Origin: Piromyces finnis | Taxonomy: Eukaryota; Neocallimastigomycota; Neocallimastigomycetes; Neocallimastigales; Neocallimastigaceae | Direction of reading: 5' to 3' | DNA: 64,000 nucleotides | NCBI GenBank assembly: GCA_002104945.1 | Contig: MCFH01000002.1 | Coordinates: 1,765,001 to 1,829,000 of the forward strand | Part shown: one piece after another, positions 11,564 to 20,431 of the stretch | Position numbering within the stretch: position 1 is the stretch's first letter | How the letters are laid out: every line of letters begins with the position of its first letter | The notes under the pieces: generated by a model | Databases searched by the model: none | What the model saw: the letters and a program-made list of their open reading frames with translations, nothing else | What the model was told of the DNA's origin: nothing | Made by a program: the position numbers and the translations under genes

Positions 11564-13219
11564 TGCTTTCCAATGAATTCCCTATAAACCGTGGTGTAAG
11601 ACAAGGATGTCCTTTTTCTCCTATACTTTTTAACCTCTTTATCAATGATATTTTAAATAAATGTGAAAGGCTTGGAGTTAGCTTAGGAAATAAACGTTGT
11701 TGTGGTGGCCTTTTCGCTGATGACATTGTTTTGATTGCTCCTAGTAAGAAAAACCTTCAAAAGATGCTCAATCTAGTCCTTGATTGGGCTTGTTAAACCT
11801 ATCAACTTTAATAGATCCCCTAGTTATGTCGACTCAACATTTTACATTGGTATGTGCTCGATTCCAAAGGTTTCTTGCTATACTTATCTTGGAATCCCAT
11901 TCGACGAAGATCTTTCTCTGACTCCTATTCTGTCTAATATGTACAAAAAAGTTCAGAAATCTTTATTCTCTTTTAAGAACTTCCTCACTAACAATTGTGT
12001 TCCTATTGGCTTAAAAAATATAGTAATTCATTCTTATATTTTAAGCAAAGTCTCTTATTATGCTTCTTTACTTGGTTCCAACAAAAATAGAACTAGAAGA
12101 GTTCAATTTGCTGTTTTATGGAGTGTCAGTAGCTTTCACAATAAAAGTCTTAATAACAAAGATTTTGTTTTTGAACGAAATTCATTTATTAGTCTGTATG
12201 CTCTTACAAGAGATATGAAGATCCCTACCCTTTCAGGTATTTGTGCTGCGCAACAAGTGAAATGCTTTGTTAAATGGAGAAAATCAAATTGTATAATTAA
12301 AGATCTCGTCCGATCTATTCCTCCCATGTCTCATTACTCTTGGGCCAAAGAATCTTGTTCACTACATAAGAAGCTTATGAAAATAAATATTAAAAGTACT
12401 AAAGATATTAGAGAATATTATTGGAATAATAGTAGCCTAAATAATGGAAGTAAAGCCCTCAGATATACTAACAACAAATTCCTTAACTCAAATCGCCTAA
12501 TGCATATCGGTCTCAACAAACCTCATTTAAATTTAGGAATTACCTGGATTATTCGTATTCGATGCGGTTATGAAAATACTACCCGAATTGCTATTGCCAG
12601 TAATAGAGTTATTCCTGACTGCCCTCGTGTCTGTCCATGTTGCGGATATGACGAACAATCTTTTTACCATTGGATATTAGAATGTTCTGCATTCTCTGAA
12701 TACAGAGCTTCTTCACTTTGCTTTCTTGACGATCTTTTTACCCTTTTTTACAATAAATATAAGAATCAATTCATCACATACTTACTCCCCGAAACGGAAG
12801 TAAGAAAAACAATTTATAACTATATTTTTACGTTCCTTCTTGGTGGAACTTTAGCTTATGATGAGCTACAAATCGATAAGGCGGAACAAAGACATTTGAA
12901 TGAACAGCTTTACAGTTCATCGGGGTCTCATGTTCCATATGTAGAGGGTCTCGCGGCTTTTCTTACTAAAACAATCCCTATCATTAGTAGCTCTATGAAG
13001 CTACTTTTTGATAGGTTTAGTAAGACACCTAACGTAATCAAGAGCGCCGACGTCGTACCGATATGGCAAAGGAACATTTCCAATGTTCCGTACACAGGGT
13101 TCAATGTTAGTATTTCCTCAAATTCGAATGAAAACATTATGAACTCATGTGAGAGTTTAGTGGACACCACACTATCATACCTGATGTTACTTCTTTTTTT
13201 ATTTCATTTAATTTATTAG
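11564..13219 (+). pseudogene. Truncated, frameshifted LINE ORF2 (RT C-terminal half)
   Basis: Encodes RT motifs from INRGVRQGCP through the FADDIVLIA catalytic box, then loses 47 bp after GATTGGGCT (near 11791) compared with copy B, which shifts the frame. The remaining frame, 11780-13219, is intact and ends with the Cys-Cys-His-Cys finger (CX2CX8HX4C) and the usual C-terminus. It lacks the endonuclease and N-terminal RT, so it cannot be active on its own. Confidence 0.9.
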
Positions 13220-13455
13220 GTAGGGACCAATCTCACACAGTACAAATTGCAGAGTTCATTGAACTTTTATGCAACTTAAATAATTATTTTATATTTTTTT
13301 ATATTTATATTTTTATTTATATATATTTTATTATTTTTATTTATTATTTATTATATCAATATCAATATGTATTATCACCTAATATTATGTAATATCACTA
13401 ATTAAATAAGTAAATAAATAAAAGATGTGTATTCTCTTCCTAGTCTAAAATAAAA
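11564..13455 (+). mobile_element. LINE copy A, 5'-truncated non-LTR retrotransposon
   Basis: Begins inside the reverse-transcriptase domain (first matching bases TGCTTTCC) and runs to the family's 3' end, TTCTCTTCCTAGTCTAAA, followed by a short A-rich tail. Flanked by a 13-bp direct repeat (11551-11563 and 13456-13468). Very similar to LINE copy B on the opposite strand at 14266-20003, so it is a fairly young, dead-on-arrival copy. The target was an older decayed LINE of the same family. Confidence 0.9.
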
Positions 13456-13468
13456 TTCTTTAATTTTA
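13456..13468. repeat. Target-site duplication, right side of LINE copy A
   Basis: TTCTTTAATTTTA, matching 11551-11563. Directly follows the A-rich tail of copy A and leads into the decayed LINE sequence. Confidence 0.85.
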
Positions 13469-14251
13469 GTGTAAAGAAACTAAAAATTCATTTATTATTC
13501 TGTATGATATAAGAATATGCAGGTATTTTATGCTTCACAATAAATAAAATCTTTTGTTAAAATGAGGGGTAAATCAAATGATGTTATTAAAAATATTGTC
13601 TGACTTATTCCCCTTCCCTCATCGTTTACTTTTAAGCTTAAAAAAAAAACTCTTTGCATATTAAACTTATTAAAATTAATAAAGGTACTAAAGATGTTAA
13701 AGAATAGTAATGAAAGTAAAAATCCTTAGGTATTATATTTTAATAAATTCCTTAAATCAGACCTTTATACTTAATTGTTCTTAACATAATAGCATCAACG
13801 TCCTATCAATAAGGCAGAGAAACATTCTTTATGTTTCATACACACAGATACACAGGGTTCAATGTTAGTATTCCTTTGAATGAAAATATTATGAATTTAT
13901 GGATGAGTTTAAATAAACATTACACTCTTCCTACTCCTGATGTTATTTTTTTTTTTAATTTCATTTCATTTATTGTATAAGATAGAGTCCAATCACCACA
14001 TAATATAAAATTGTAAGAAGTTTATCGAACTATTAGACAACTTTAATATTTTTTACCTTAACTCTTATTTATACACATTTTATTATTTTATCATCATTTT
14101 TATTCTCTTTATCAAATATCAATAATTTATTTAATATATTAAAAGTAATAATAATTTTAAAGTATTTTACAACTTTTTTTTTAAAAAAAGTTAATGTTAA
14201 TAATATAATATGTAAAAAAAAATAGAAAAACAAAACAAAAAATATACATAT

Positions 14252-14265
14252 ATATATATATTTAT
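14252..14265. repeat. Probable target-site duplication at the 3' end of LINE copy B
   Basis: ATATATATATTTAT, also found at 20004-20017, next to the proposed 5' end of copy B. The sequence is low complexity, so chance is a real alternative, but both copies abut exactly where the poly(A) tail and the GC-richer 5' UTR stop. Confidence 0.6.
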
Positions 14266-14502
14266 TTTTTTTTTTTTTTAGACTAGGAAGAGAATACACA
14301 TCTTTTATTTATTTATTTAATTTGAGATATTACATAATATTAGGTGATAATACATATTGATATTGATATAATAAATAATAAATAAAAATAATAAAATATA
14401 TATAAATAAAAATATAAATAGAAAATAATATAAAATAATTATTTAAGTTGCATAAAAGTTCAATGAACTCTGCAATTTGTACTGTGTGGGATTGGTCCCT
14501 AC

Positions 14503-17500
14503 CTAATAAATTAAATGAAATAAAAAAAGAAGTAACATTAGGTATGATAGTGTGGTGTCCACTAAACTCTCACATGAGTTCATAATGTTTTCATTCGAAT
14601 TTGAGGAAATACTAACATTGAACCCTGTGTACGGAACATTGGAAATGTTCCTTTGCCATATCGGTACGACGTCGGCGCTCTTGATTACGTTAGGTGTCTT
14701 ACTAAACCTATCAAAAAGTAGCTTCATAGAGCTACTAATGATAGGGATTGTTTTAGTAAGAAAAGCCGCGAGACCCTCTACATATGGAACATGAGACCCC
14801 GATGAACTGTAAAGCTGTTCATTCAAATGTCTTTGTTCCGCCTTATCGATTTGTAGCTCATCATAAGCTAAAGTTCCACCAAGAAGGAACGTAAAAATAT
14901 AGTTATAAATTGTTTTTCTTACTTCCGTTTCGGGGAGTAAGTATGTGATGAATTGATTCTTATATTTATTGTAAAAAAGGGTAAAAAGATCGTCAAGAAA
15001 GCAAAGTGAAGAAGCTCTGTATTCAGAGAATGCAGAACATTCTAATATCCAATGGTAAAAAGATTGTTCGTCATATCCGCAACATGGACAGACACGAGGG
15101 CAGTCAGGAATAACTCTATTACTGGCAATAGCAATTCGGGTAGTATTTTCATAACCGCATCGAATACGAATAATCCAGGTAATTCCTAAATTTAAATGAG
15201 GTTTGTTGAGACCGATATGCATTAGGCGATTTGAGTTAAGGAATTTGTTGTTAGTATATCTGAGGGCTTTACTTCCATTATTTAGGCTACTATTATTCCA
15301 ATAATATTCTCTAATATCTTTAGTACTTTTAATATTTATTTTCATAAGCTTCTTATGTAGTGAACAAGATTCTTTGGCCCAAGAGTAATGAGACATGGGA
15401 GGAATAGATCGGACGAGATCTTTAATTATACAATTTGATTTTCTCCATTTAACAAAGCATTTCACTTGTTGCGCAGCACAAATACCTGAAAGGGTAGGGA
15501 TCTTCATATCTCTTGTAAGAGCATACAGACTAATAAATGAATTTCGTTCAAAAACAAAATCTTTGTTATTAAAACTTTTATTGTGAAAGCTATTGACACT
15601 CCATAAAACAGCAAATTGAACTCTTCTAGTTCTATTTTTGTTGGAACCAAGTAAAGAAGCATAATAAGAGACTTTGCTTAAAATATAAGAATGAATTACT
15701 ATATTTTTTAAGCCAATAGGAACACAATTGTTAGTGAGGAAGTTCTTAAAAGAGAATAAAGATTTCTGAACTTTTTTGTACATATTAGACAGAATAGGAG
15801 TCAAAGAAAGATCTTCGTCGAATGGGATTCCAAGATAAGTATAGCAAGAAACCTTTGGAATCGAGCACATACCGATGTAAAATGTTGGGTCGACATAACT
15901 AGGGGATCTATTAAAGTTGATAGGTTTAACAACAATAGTTGCACATTTATTTATTCCAAAAGACATTTCATTTAAATTAGCCCAATCAAGGACCAGATTG
16001 AGCATCTTTTGAAGGTTCTTCTTACTAGGAGCAATCAAAACAATGTCATCTGCGAAAAGGCCACCACAACAACGTTTATTACCTAAGCTAACTCCAAGCC
16101 TTTCACATTTATTTAAAATATCATTGATAAAGAGGTTAAACAGTATAGGAGAAAGAGGACATCCTTGTCTTACACCACGGTTTATAGGGAATTCATTGGA
16201 AAGCATATCCAAGAAACGTGCACGAGCTTTAGAGGTAGAGTAGAGATTATTGAGAAAATCAAAACATTTACCATGTATACCTAATTTATATAACTTTGTA
16301 AGGATATTAAAAATAGGAACTGAGTCGTATGCTTTTTTATGGTCTAGAAAGGCGACATAAGTAGCTTTTCCTTTAAATTTTCTTCTTTGACAGATTTCTC
16401 TAATGGAAACAAATAAGCTAATACATTCTTCTTTATAGCGAAAACCAAATTGCTCAGGTCTTATAAAATTATGAGAAAGAGCATACTTTGAAATTCTATT
16501 AGTTACAATTTTTGAAATAATTTTAAGACCTACATTGATGAGAGAAATACCACGATAATTATTACAGTCTGAAAGATCGCCTTTCTTTGGAATAGAAACA
16601 ATGGAAGCAGAGTTCCATTTCAAAGGAAAGGAACCATTCCAGATTTTATTAAAAATTAATTTAAGACAATTTCCAGCAGACTTATGTTCTTTCTCCAGTT
16701 CTTCGTTACAAAAGAAAGCTTTGAAAAATTCAATTGGGATACCATCGGGACCTGGAGCCTTGTTATTCTTCATTGACAGAACAACATTCCTAATTTCCTC
16801 AATAGAAATGGGACCATTTATATCCCATGCTATTTGATTGATATGGTTGAATTGGAAGGCTCTTTCCCAGTAACCACGATTTAAGCTGTGATTTGTAACA
16901 TCAGATGCAAGATTTTCATAATGTTCAGCCCAACGTTTTAATTGTTCTTGAGGAGTAAATAAATCCTTGCCATTCTTGTCCTTAATAGTTGAAACATGGG
17001 AGGACGAATAGCTTGGTTTGGCAAGTTTTTTAAGGCCTTTCCAACCTTGTCTAAAGCTTTTATCAATAAAATGTTTACCGATAGAAACAATATTAGCTTT
17101 ATAGAGATTGGATCTGAATTTACTCTTAACCTTTTTGATGATATTACATAGATTTTGGTATATGGAGAACTGGTTAAGATAATTTTCCATGTCAGCGCAA
17201 TCTGAAAGGGGCTTAATATTTTTGTAAGCCAGGTGTTTTTCATGTGATAAGTTTTTGATGTATCGAGGGCAATGAAATGCTGGACCTTTTAAATCTGCAG
17301 GCACAATGGCTTTTATTTCTTTACCTATAGTTTTGGAAGTATCTAAAAATCTTGAAACCATATCGTCAGCCGAAAGGCTATCGCAATTAGCTTCAAGCTC
17401 GGAAGCAAGAACAGCAAAGCGATTACTAGTAAGAATGTCAGAACACTTTGTGTTACAGATATGATTTGACCACTTAAAGGTCTTCTTAGGCTTTTTGAAA

Positions 17501-18228
17501 CCATCCGAAGAGTCTTTTTTACAAGACACAAGGATCGGTTTGTGATCAGAAACATCGTGGAAAACTTCACAAACTGAAGATTTGTTTATGTGTTCTGTCA
17601 TAGCTTTGTTGTATATAATATGATCAATGCATGAAGATTTAGATCCTTTTTCCCAGGTAAAGTTATTACCAGTTAACTCAGCCATAGCCCAATCCGGGAA
17701 GTGTTGTGATATATAAGATTTGATTTTAATAGCTGACATATTAAAGTCTCCTACAAGGATAGCTGGGTGGTTGAATTTGTTATGCGTTGTTAACCACTTA
17801 TCAAGATCATCAAAGGCAATTAATCTAGCATCCGGCCATCTAGTTTGCGGGAAGTAAATATTACCGATGATACATCTCTGGTTCCAAAATGACAATATTG
17901 TAACTGAAATGATGTACTTATATAGAAGAGGTTCAGGAGTAAAGGAACAAGAGTTATGAACACCAATGTAAAGTCCTCTCATACCTGGAACTTTAGGATT
18001 AGCACGTCTGTGTACTGGTTTATAGTTCGGTAGGCATGGGGAGGAAATTGTATTACCACAGAGGAATTGGCAGTTACCTACTTCTTGAAGACAGACACAT
18101 ACAGGTTTGAAAACAGAGATGAAGTATAAAACACCGTCCTTTTTCTCCGGGTTCCAACCATTGATGTTCCAACAAGTACATAAGTTGAAAAAGGAAACAT
18201 TAGAGCTTAGATGACTAAATAGAAATCG
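14503..18228 (-). CDS. LINE ORF2: APE endonuclease, reverse transcriptase, CCHC finger
   Basis: Open for 1,241 codons without interruption. Endonuclease motifs appear in order near the N-terminus: WNINGW, CLQEV, GNIYFP, LVGDFNM, SCIDHIIY and SDHKPI. Reverse transcriptase follows with NNKAPGPDGIP, the DHKKAYDSVP box, the GVRQGCPLSPILFN box and the FADDIVLIA catalytic box with its two aspartates. A C-terminal CX2CX8HX4C finger lies near residue 1060. The first in-frame ATG is at 17982, but this lies downstream of the first two endonuclease motifs. The true start must therefore lie upstream, where there is no ATG in frame; translation by frameshift or reinitiation from the upstream ORF is likely. 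The protein would nick target DNA and copy the element RNA. Confidence 0.93.
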   Translation of the reverse strand, partial: RFLFSHLSSNVSFFNLCTCWNINGWNPEKKDGVLYFISVFKPVCVCLQEVGNCQFLCGNTISSPCLPNYKPVHRRANPKVPGMRGLYIGVHNSCSFTPEPLLYKYIISVTILSFWNQRCIIGNIYFPQTRWPDARLIAFDDLDKWLTTHNKFNHPAILVGDFNMSAIKIKSYISQHFPDWAMAELTGNNFTWEKGSKSSCIDHIIYNKAMTEHINKSSVCEVFHDVSDHKPILVSCKKDSSDGFKKPKKTFKWSNHICNTKCSDILTSNRFAVLASELEANCDSLSADDMVSRFLDTSKTIGKEIKAIVPADLKGPAFHCPRYIKNLSHEKHLAYKNIKPLSDCADMENYLNQFSIYQNLCNIIKKVKSKFRSNLYKANIVSIGKHFIDKSFRQGWKGLKKLAKPSYSSSHVSTIKDKNGKDLFTPQEQLKRWAEHYENLASDVTNHSLNRGYWERAFQFNHINQIAWDINGPISIEEIRNVVLSMKNNKAPGPDGIPIEFFKAFFCNEELEKEHKSAGNCLKLIFNKIWNGSFPLKWNSASIVSIPKKGDLSDCNNYRGISLINVGLKIISKIVTNRISKYALSHNFIRPEQFGFRYKEECISLFVSIREICQRRKFKGKATYVAFLDHKKAYDSVPIFNILTKLYKLGIHGKCFDFLNNLYSTSKARARFLDMLSNEFPINRGVRQGCPLSPILFNLFINDILNKCERLGVSLGNKRCCGGLFADDIVLIAPSKKNLQKMLNLVLDWANLNEMSFGINKCATIVVKPINFNRSPSYVDPTFYIGMCSIPKVSCYTYLGIPFDEDLSLTPILSNMYKKVQKSLFSFKNFLTNNCVPIGLKNIVIHSYILSKVSYYASLLGSNKNRTRRVQFAVLWSVNSFHNKSFNNKDFVFERNSFISLYALTRDMKIPTLSGICAAQQVKCFVKWRKSNCIIKDLVRSIPPMSHYSWAKESCSLHKKLMKINIKSTKDIREYYWNNSSLNNGSKALRYTNNKFLNSNRLMHIGLNKPHLNLGITWIIRIRCGYENTTRIAIASNRVIPDCPRVCPCCGYDEQSFYHWILECSAFSEYRASSLCFLDDLFTLFYNKYKNQFITYLLPETEVRKTIYNYIFTFLLGGTLAYDELQIDKAEQRHLNEQLYSSSGSHVPYVEGLAAFLTKTIPIISSSMKLLFDRFSKTPNVIKSADVVPIWQRNISNVPYTGFNVSISSNSNENIMNSCESLVDTTLSYLMLLLFLFHLIY

Positions 18229-18473
18229 TCAGAGAGTGGACCAGTAGTAGATTTGATAGATCGTTTGTTTTTGAGCTTATCAATGAATTTCCAAGATATT
18301 TTACTAGAGATTGGGAGTTTTTCAGAAAGTGAGTGTATAAGTAACATGGCTTTAAGCGGGCATTTTCCATTGACTTTTAGAATGAAATAGGTACCGAGTG
18401 ATTGTGAATATTTTTTGGTGAGGGATTGAAGAATATCATTGAAAGGTTGAATGTCCTTTAAAAGAAATTCCAT
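18207..18473 (-). CDS. LINE upstream ORF (possible ORF1 end)
   Basis: An 88-codon frame from the first ATG, ending in TAA at 18207-18209. The frame is open further upstream, to beyond 18600, with plausible protein-like sequence back to about 18615. It overlaps the ORF2 frame by 22 nt, with ORF2 in the -1 frame relative to it. It has no zinc knuckle or other motif I recognise. It could be the tail of an ORF1 nucleic-acid-binding protein or simply a leader peptide that positions ribosomes for ORF2. Confidence 0.5.
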   Translation of the reverse strand: MEFLLKDIQPFNDILQSLTKKYSQSLGTYFILKVNGKCPLKAMLLIHSLSEKLPISSKISWKFIDKLKNKRSIKSTTGPLSDDFYLVI

Positions 18474-19814
18474 TAGTCGTTGTTTGGACCATGAACTAAG
18501 ATCATGGATAAAAATTAGATATGATTTATTGGAGTTAGATCCGAAGAAACGAAGACCACGTCGTAAGGTAGGTACAGTACAATTGGTATTGTTTATTTTG
18601 AAAGAACTTATTATGACAATAGATATTAATAATTTGAAGTATTGATATAATGATATAAATAAGATAATGAAATAAAATATATAGTAAAATAAAAATAATA
18701 ATAGTAAAGACGGATATATTATATAGCTAGTGGATTATTTGTCAAACAATATTTTAAATTTTATAACTGGAAAAGTGGCTAAGTTGTTGACAAACTTAGT
18801 TCTAACTCTACTGAAGACTTTAAACGGGAAAATAAATTTTGAATATCTATCACTTTGGATTTCTGTATTATAACTGTATTTTGAAAGCTCTTTATATTTA
18901 TAAGAATTGTATAATTTATTGGATGATTATTGTATTGTGTTGATTCTGATTGTTGAATTTGAACATCCATTTAGGTTGTTTATGTTGTAAGGTAGAGAGA
19001 TAATAAGAGTGAAAAGTTGTTATATCAAAAATAATGGAAAAAAAGTTGAAGAATTTGGGTAAACATAATAAAATTTTTTTTTTTTTTAAAAGATAAAATT
19101 GAAACAAGAGTAGTATTTACAATATAAAAATAGAATACTCGATTTTCCAGGATAGAAGCTTTGATAATAAAAATGTTAAAGAAAAAAAGGTGTTAATACT
19201 TACCATAATAGTCCATAATAAACCTAATTAAGTTATACAAATATATAAATATACATATAATATAAAGTATAAGAAATATATATATATATATAGAAAAGAG
19301 ATAGAAAAAGTATACAAAAGAATGTTAGTAGAAAAGAGATTCCTTGGAAAATCTAGAGTTACAAAAAAATAAGAAATAAAAAAAGATATTACTAGAATCA
19401 TATAAAATCATAAAGGAAAAATAAAAAAGCCGCGCCCCTCGAAAATAAAAATAGAAAAAAAAAATAAAAGATTAAATATGATTATAGTAATGAAAGCCGC
19501 ACCCCACACGAAACTCAAGAATAAATGAAAGGAATAACAAACTAACTGAAAAAACAAAACTATCTGACTAATCAACATATAAAGAATAAAAAAGGAATAA
19601 AAGAACAAAGAGAATAAGTAGTAAACTGGGATAACAAATTATCGATGAAAGCTAAAATAAAAATGAAATCAAGAAATATTCAAAATCAGTATTTAATACT
19701 ACCGAATCAACAATTTTAAGTTTAAAATAATATGTTATAAAGGTTGTTAAAGCAACTATTATCTAAAAAATAAGTTGAAGGTGTAAGGGATATATGATAT
19801 AACAACTAACACTC

Positions 19815-20003
19815 AAATTATTGACTCTGTTCGCTCAGTACCATGAGCTTAGTCCTAATAATATTTTCAAATAAAGACTAACCAAGCATCCATTGCGCAA
19901 TACTTGGATTTAATTCTTTCTACTCTCTCAGTACCATGAGCATGAGTAGACCCCCTTGAGAAACTACATTTATTAAATAAATGAAGGCACGTACCCAAGA
20001 GGG
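19815..20003 (-). promoter_or_regulatory. Structured 5' terminus of LINE copy B
   Basis: Read on the minus strand, the first ten bases, CCCTCTTGGG, can pair with CTCAAGGGGG about 45 nt downstream (ten pairs including two G-U), enclosing a perfect 7-bp hairpin (CATTTAT/ATAAATG). Next come a CTACTC/GAGTAG stem, a CCAAG/CTTGG stem around the palindrome TTGCGCAA, and a GCTCA/TGAGC hairpin. The 14-base segment CTCATGGTACTGAG occurs twice, 92 nt apart. The density of stems is far above the surrounding AT-rich DNA. LINE 5' ends often carry internal promoters, and in R2 elements an HDV-like ribozyme; I did not find the conserved core of a known ribozyme. Confidence 0.55.
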
Positions 20004-20017
20004 ATATATATATTTAT
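20004..20017. repeat. Probable target-site duplication at the 5' end of LINE copy B
   Basis: ATATATATATTTAT, identical to 14252-14265. It immediately follows the last GC-rich bases of the element (CCCAAGAGGG on the plus strand). Confidence 0.6.
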
Positions 20018-20431
20018 AATAATTATTATTTTATTATTTTATTTTTATTATGATATTTTTTAAATTAATCTTTATAAAGAAAGTTTCTACCTTTTTAAAC
20101 TGTACATTTTTTTGATTAATAATAATATAATAGATATTAATAGATAATAATATTTTTTTATTTTTTGAAAAAATGTTAAAATAATAGAGGATTTATATTT
20201 ATATGATAGATAGATATTTATATATATTAATTGTTTTTTTTTATATGCATTTGAATATTTGCATATATAATTTTACTTTAAAATGATATTTATATATTTT
20301 GGATAATAAAAATAAAAATAATAAAAAAAAAAAAAAACCTTTTTTTTTTATTTTTCATTTTTTGGAATAATTGATAATAGATATTTTCAATATATTATTT
20401 TTTTTTCTCATTTTCTTTCTATATATATATA
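20018..20431. other. AT-rich spacer
   Basis: About 400 bp of almost pure A/T between the LINE 5' end and the stop codon of the CC2D2A-like gene. It presumably includes that gene's 3' untranslated region. No other feature seen. Confidence 0.7.

Larger units (their letters stand above)
11436..14130 (+). mobile_element. Decayed LINE 3' fragment, interrupted by a younger copy
   Basis: From about 13469 to 14130 the sequence follows the 3' third of the LINE family found next door (compare 12180-13330) but with many substitutions, small deletions and stop codons. Recognisable islands include the stretch around 13690 (AAAGGTACTAAAGATGTTAA) and around 13856 (CAGGGTTCAATGTTAGTATT). The segment left of the younger insertion, 11436-11550, resembles the region just upstream in the LINE more weakly. 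Many differences are C to T or G to A relative to the intact copy. Non-functional. Confidence 0.7.
14266..20003 (-). mobile_element. LINE copy B, apparently full-length non-LTR retrotransposon
   Basis: About 5.7 kb on the minus strand. The 3' end is a poly(A) tail (T run 14266-14279) preceded by the family terminus (TAGACTAGGAAGAGAATACA on the plus strand). Then, moving toward the 5' end, come a 3' UTR, an uninterrupted ORF2 (14503-18228) with APE-type endonuclease, reverse transcriptase and CCHC finger, a short overlapping upstream ORF (stop at 18207), and a 5' UTR of about 1.4 kb with GC-rich islands and hairpins. A 14-bp direct repeat flanks the proposed ends. The clade is not certain; endonuclease type and finger fit L1/Tad-like or Jockey-like elements. 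No stops or frameshifts interrupt ORF2, so it may be, or recently was, active. Confidence 0.85.

Noticed and set aside
14552-16837. Plus-strand frames opposite LINE ORF2
   Set aside because: They mirror the coding strand and recur in every LINE copy; no independent support.
19815-20003. HDV-like or hammerhead ribozyme at the LINE 5' end
   Set aside because: Stems are convincing but the hammerhead CUGAUGA/GAAA core and the HDV second pseudoknot stem are not seen; kept only as a structured 5' UTR.
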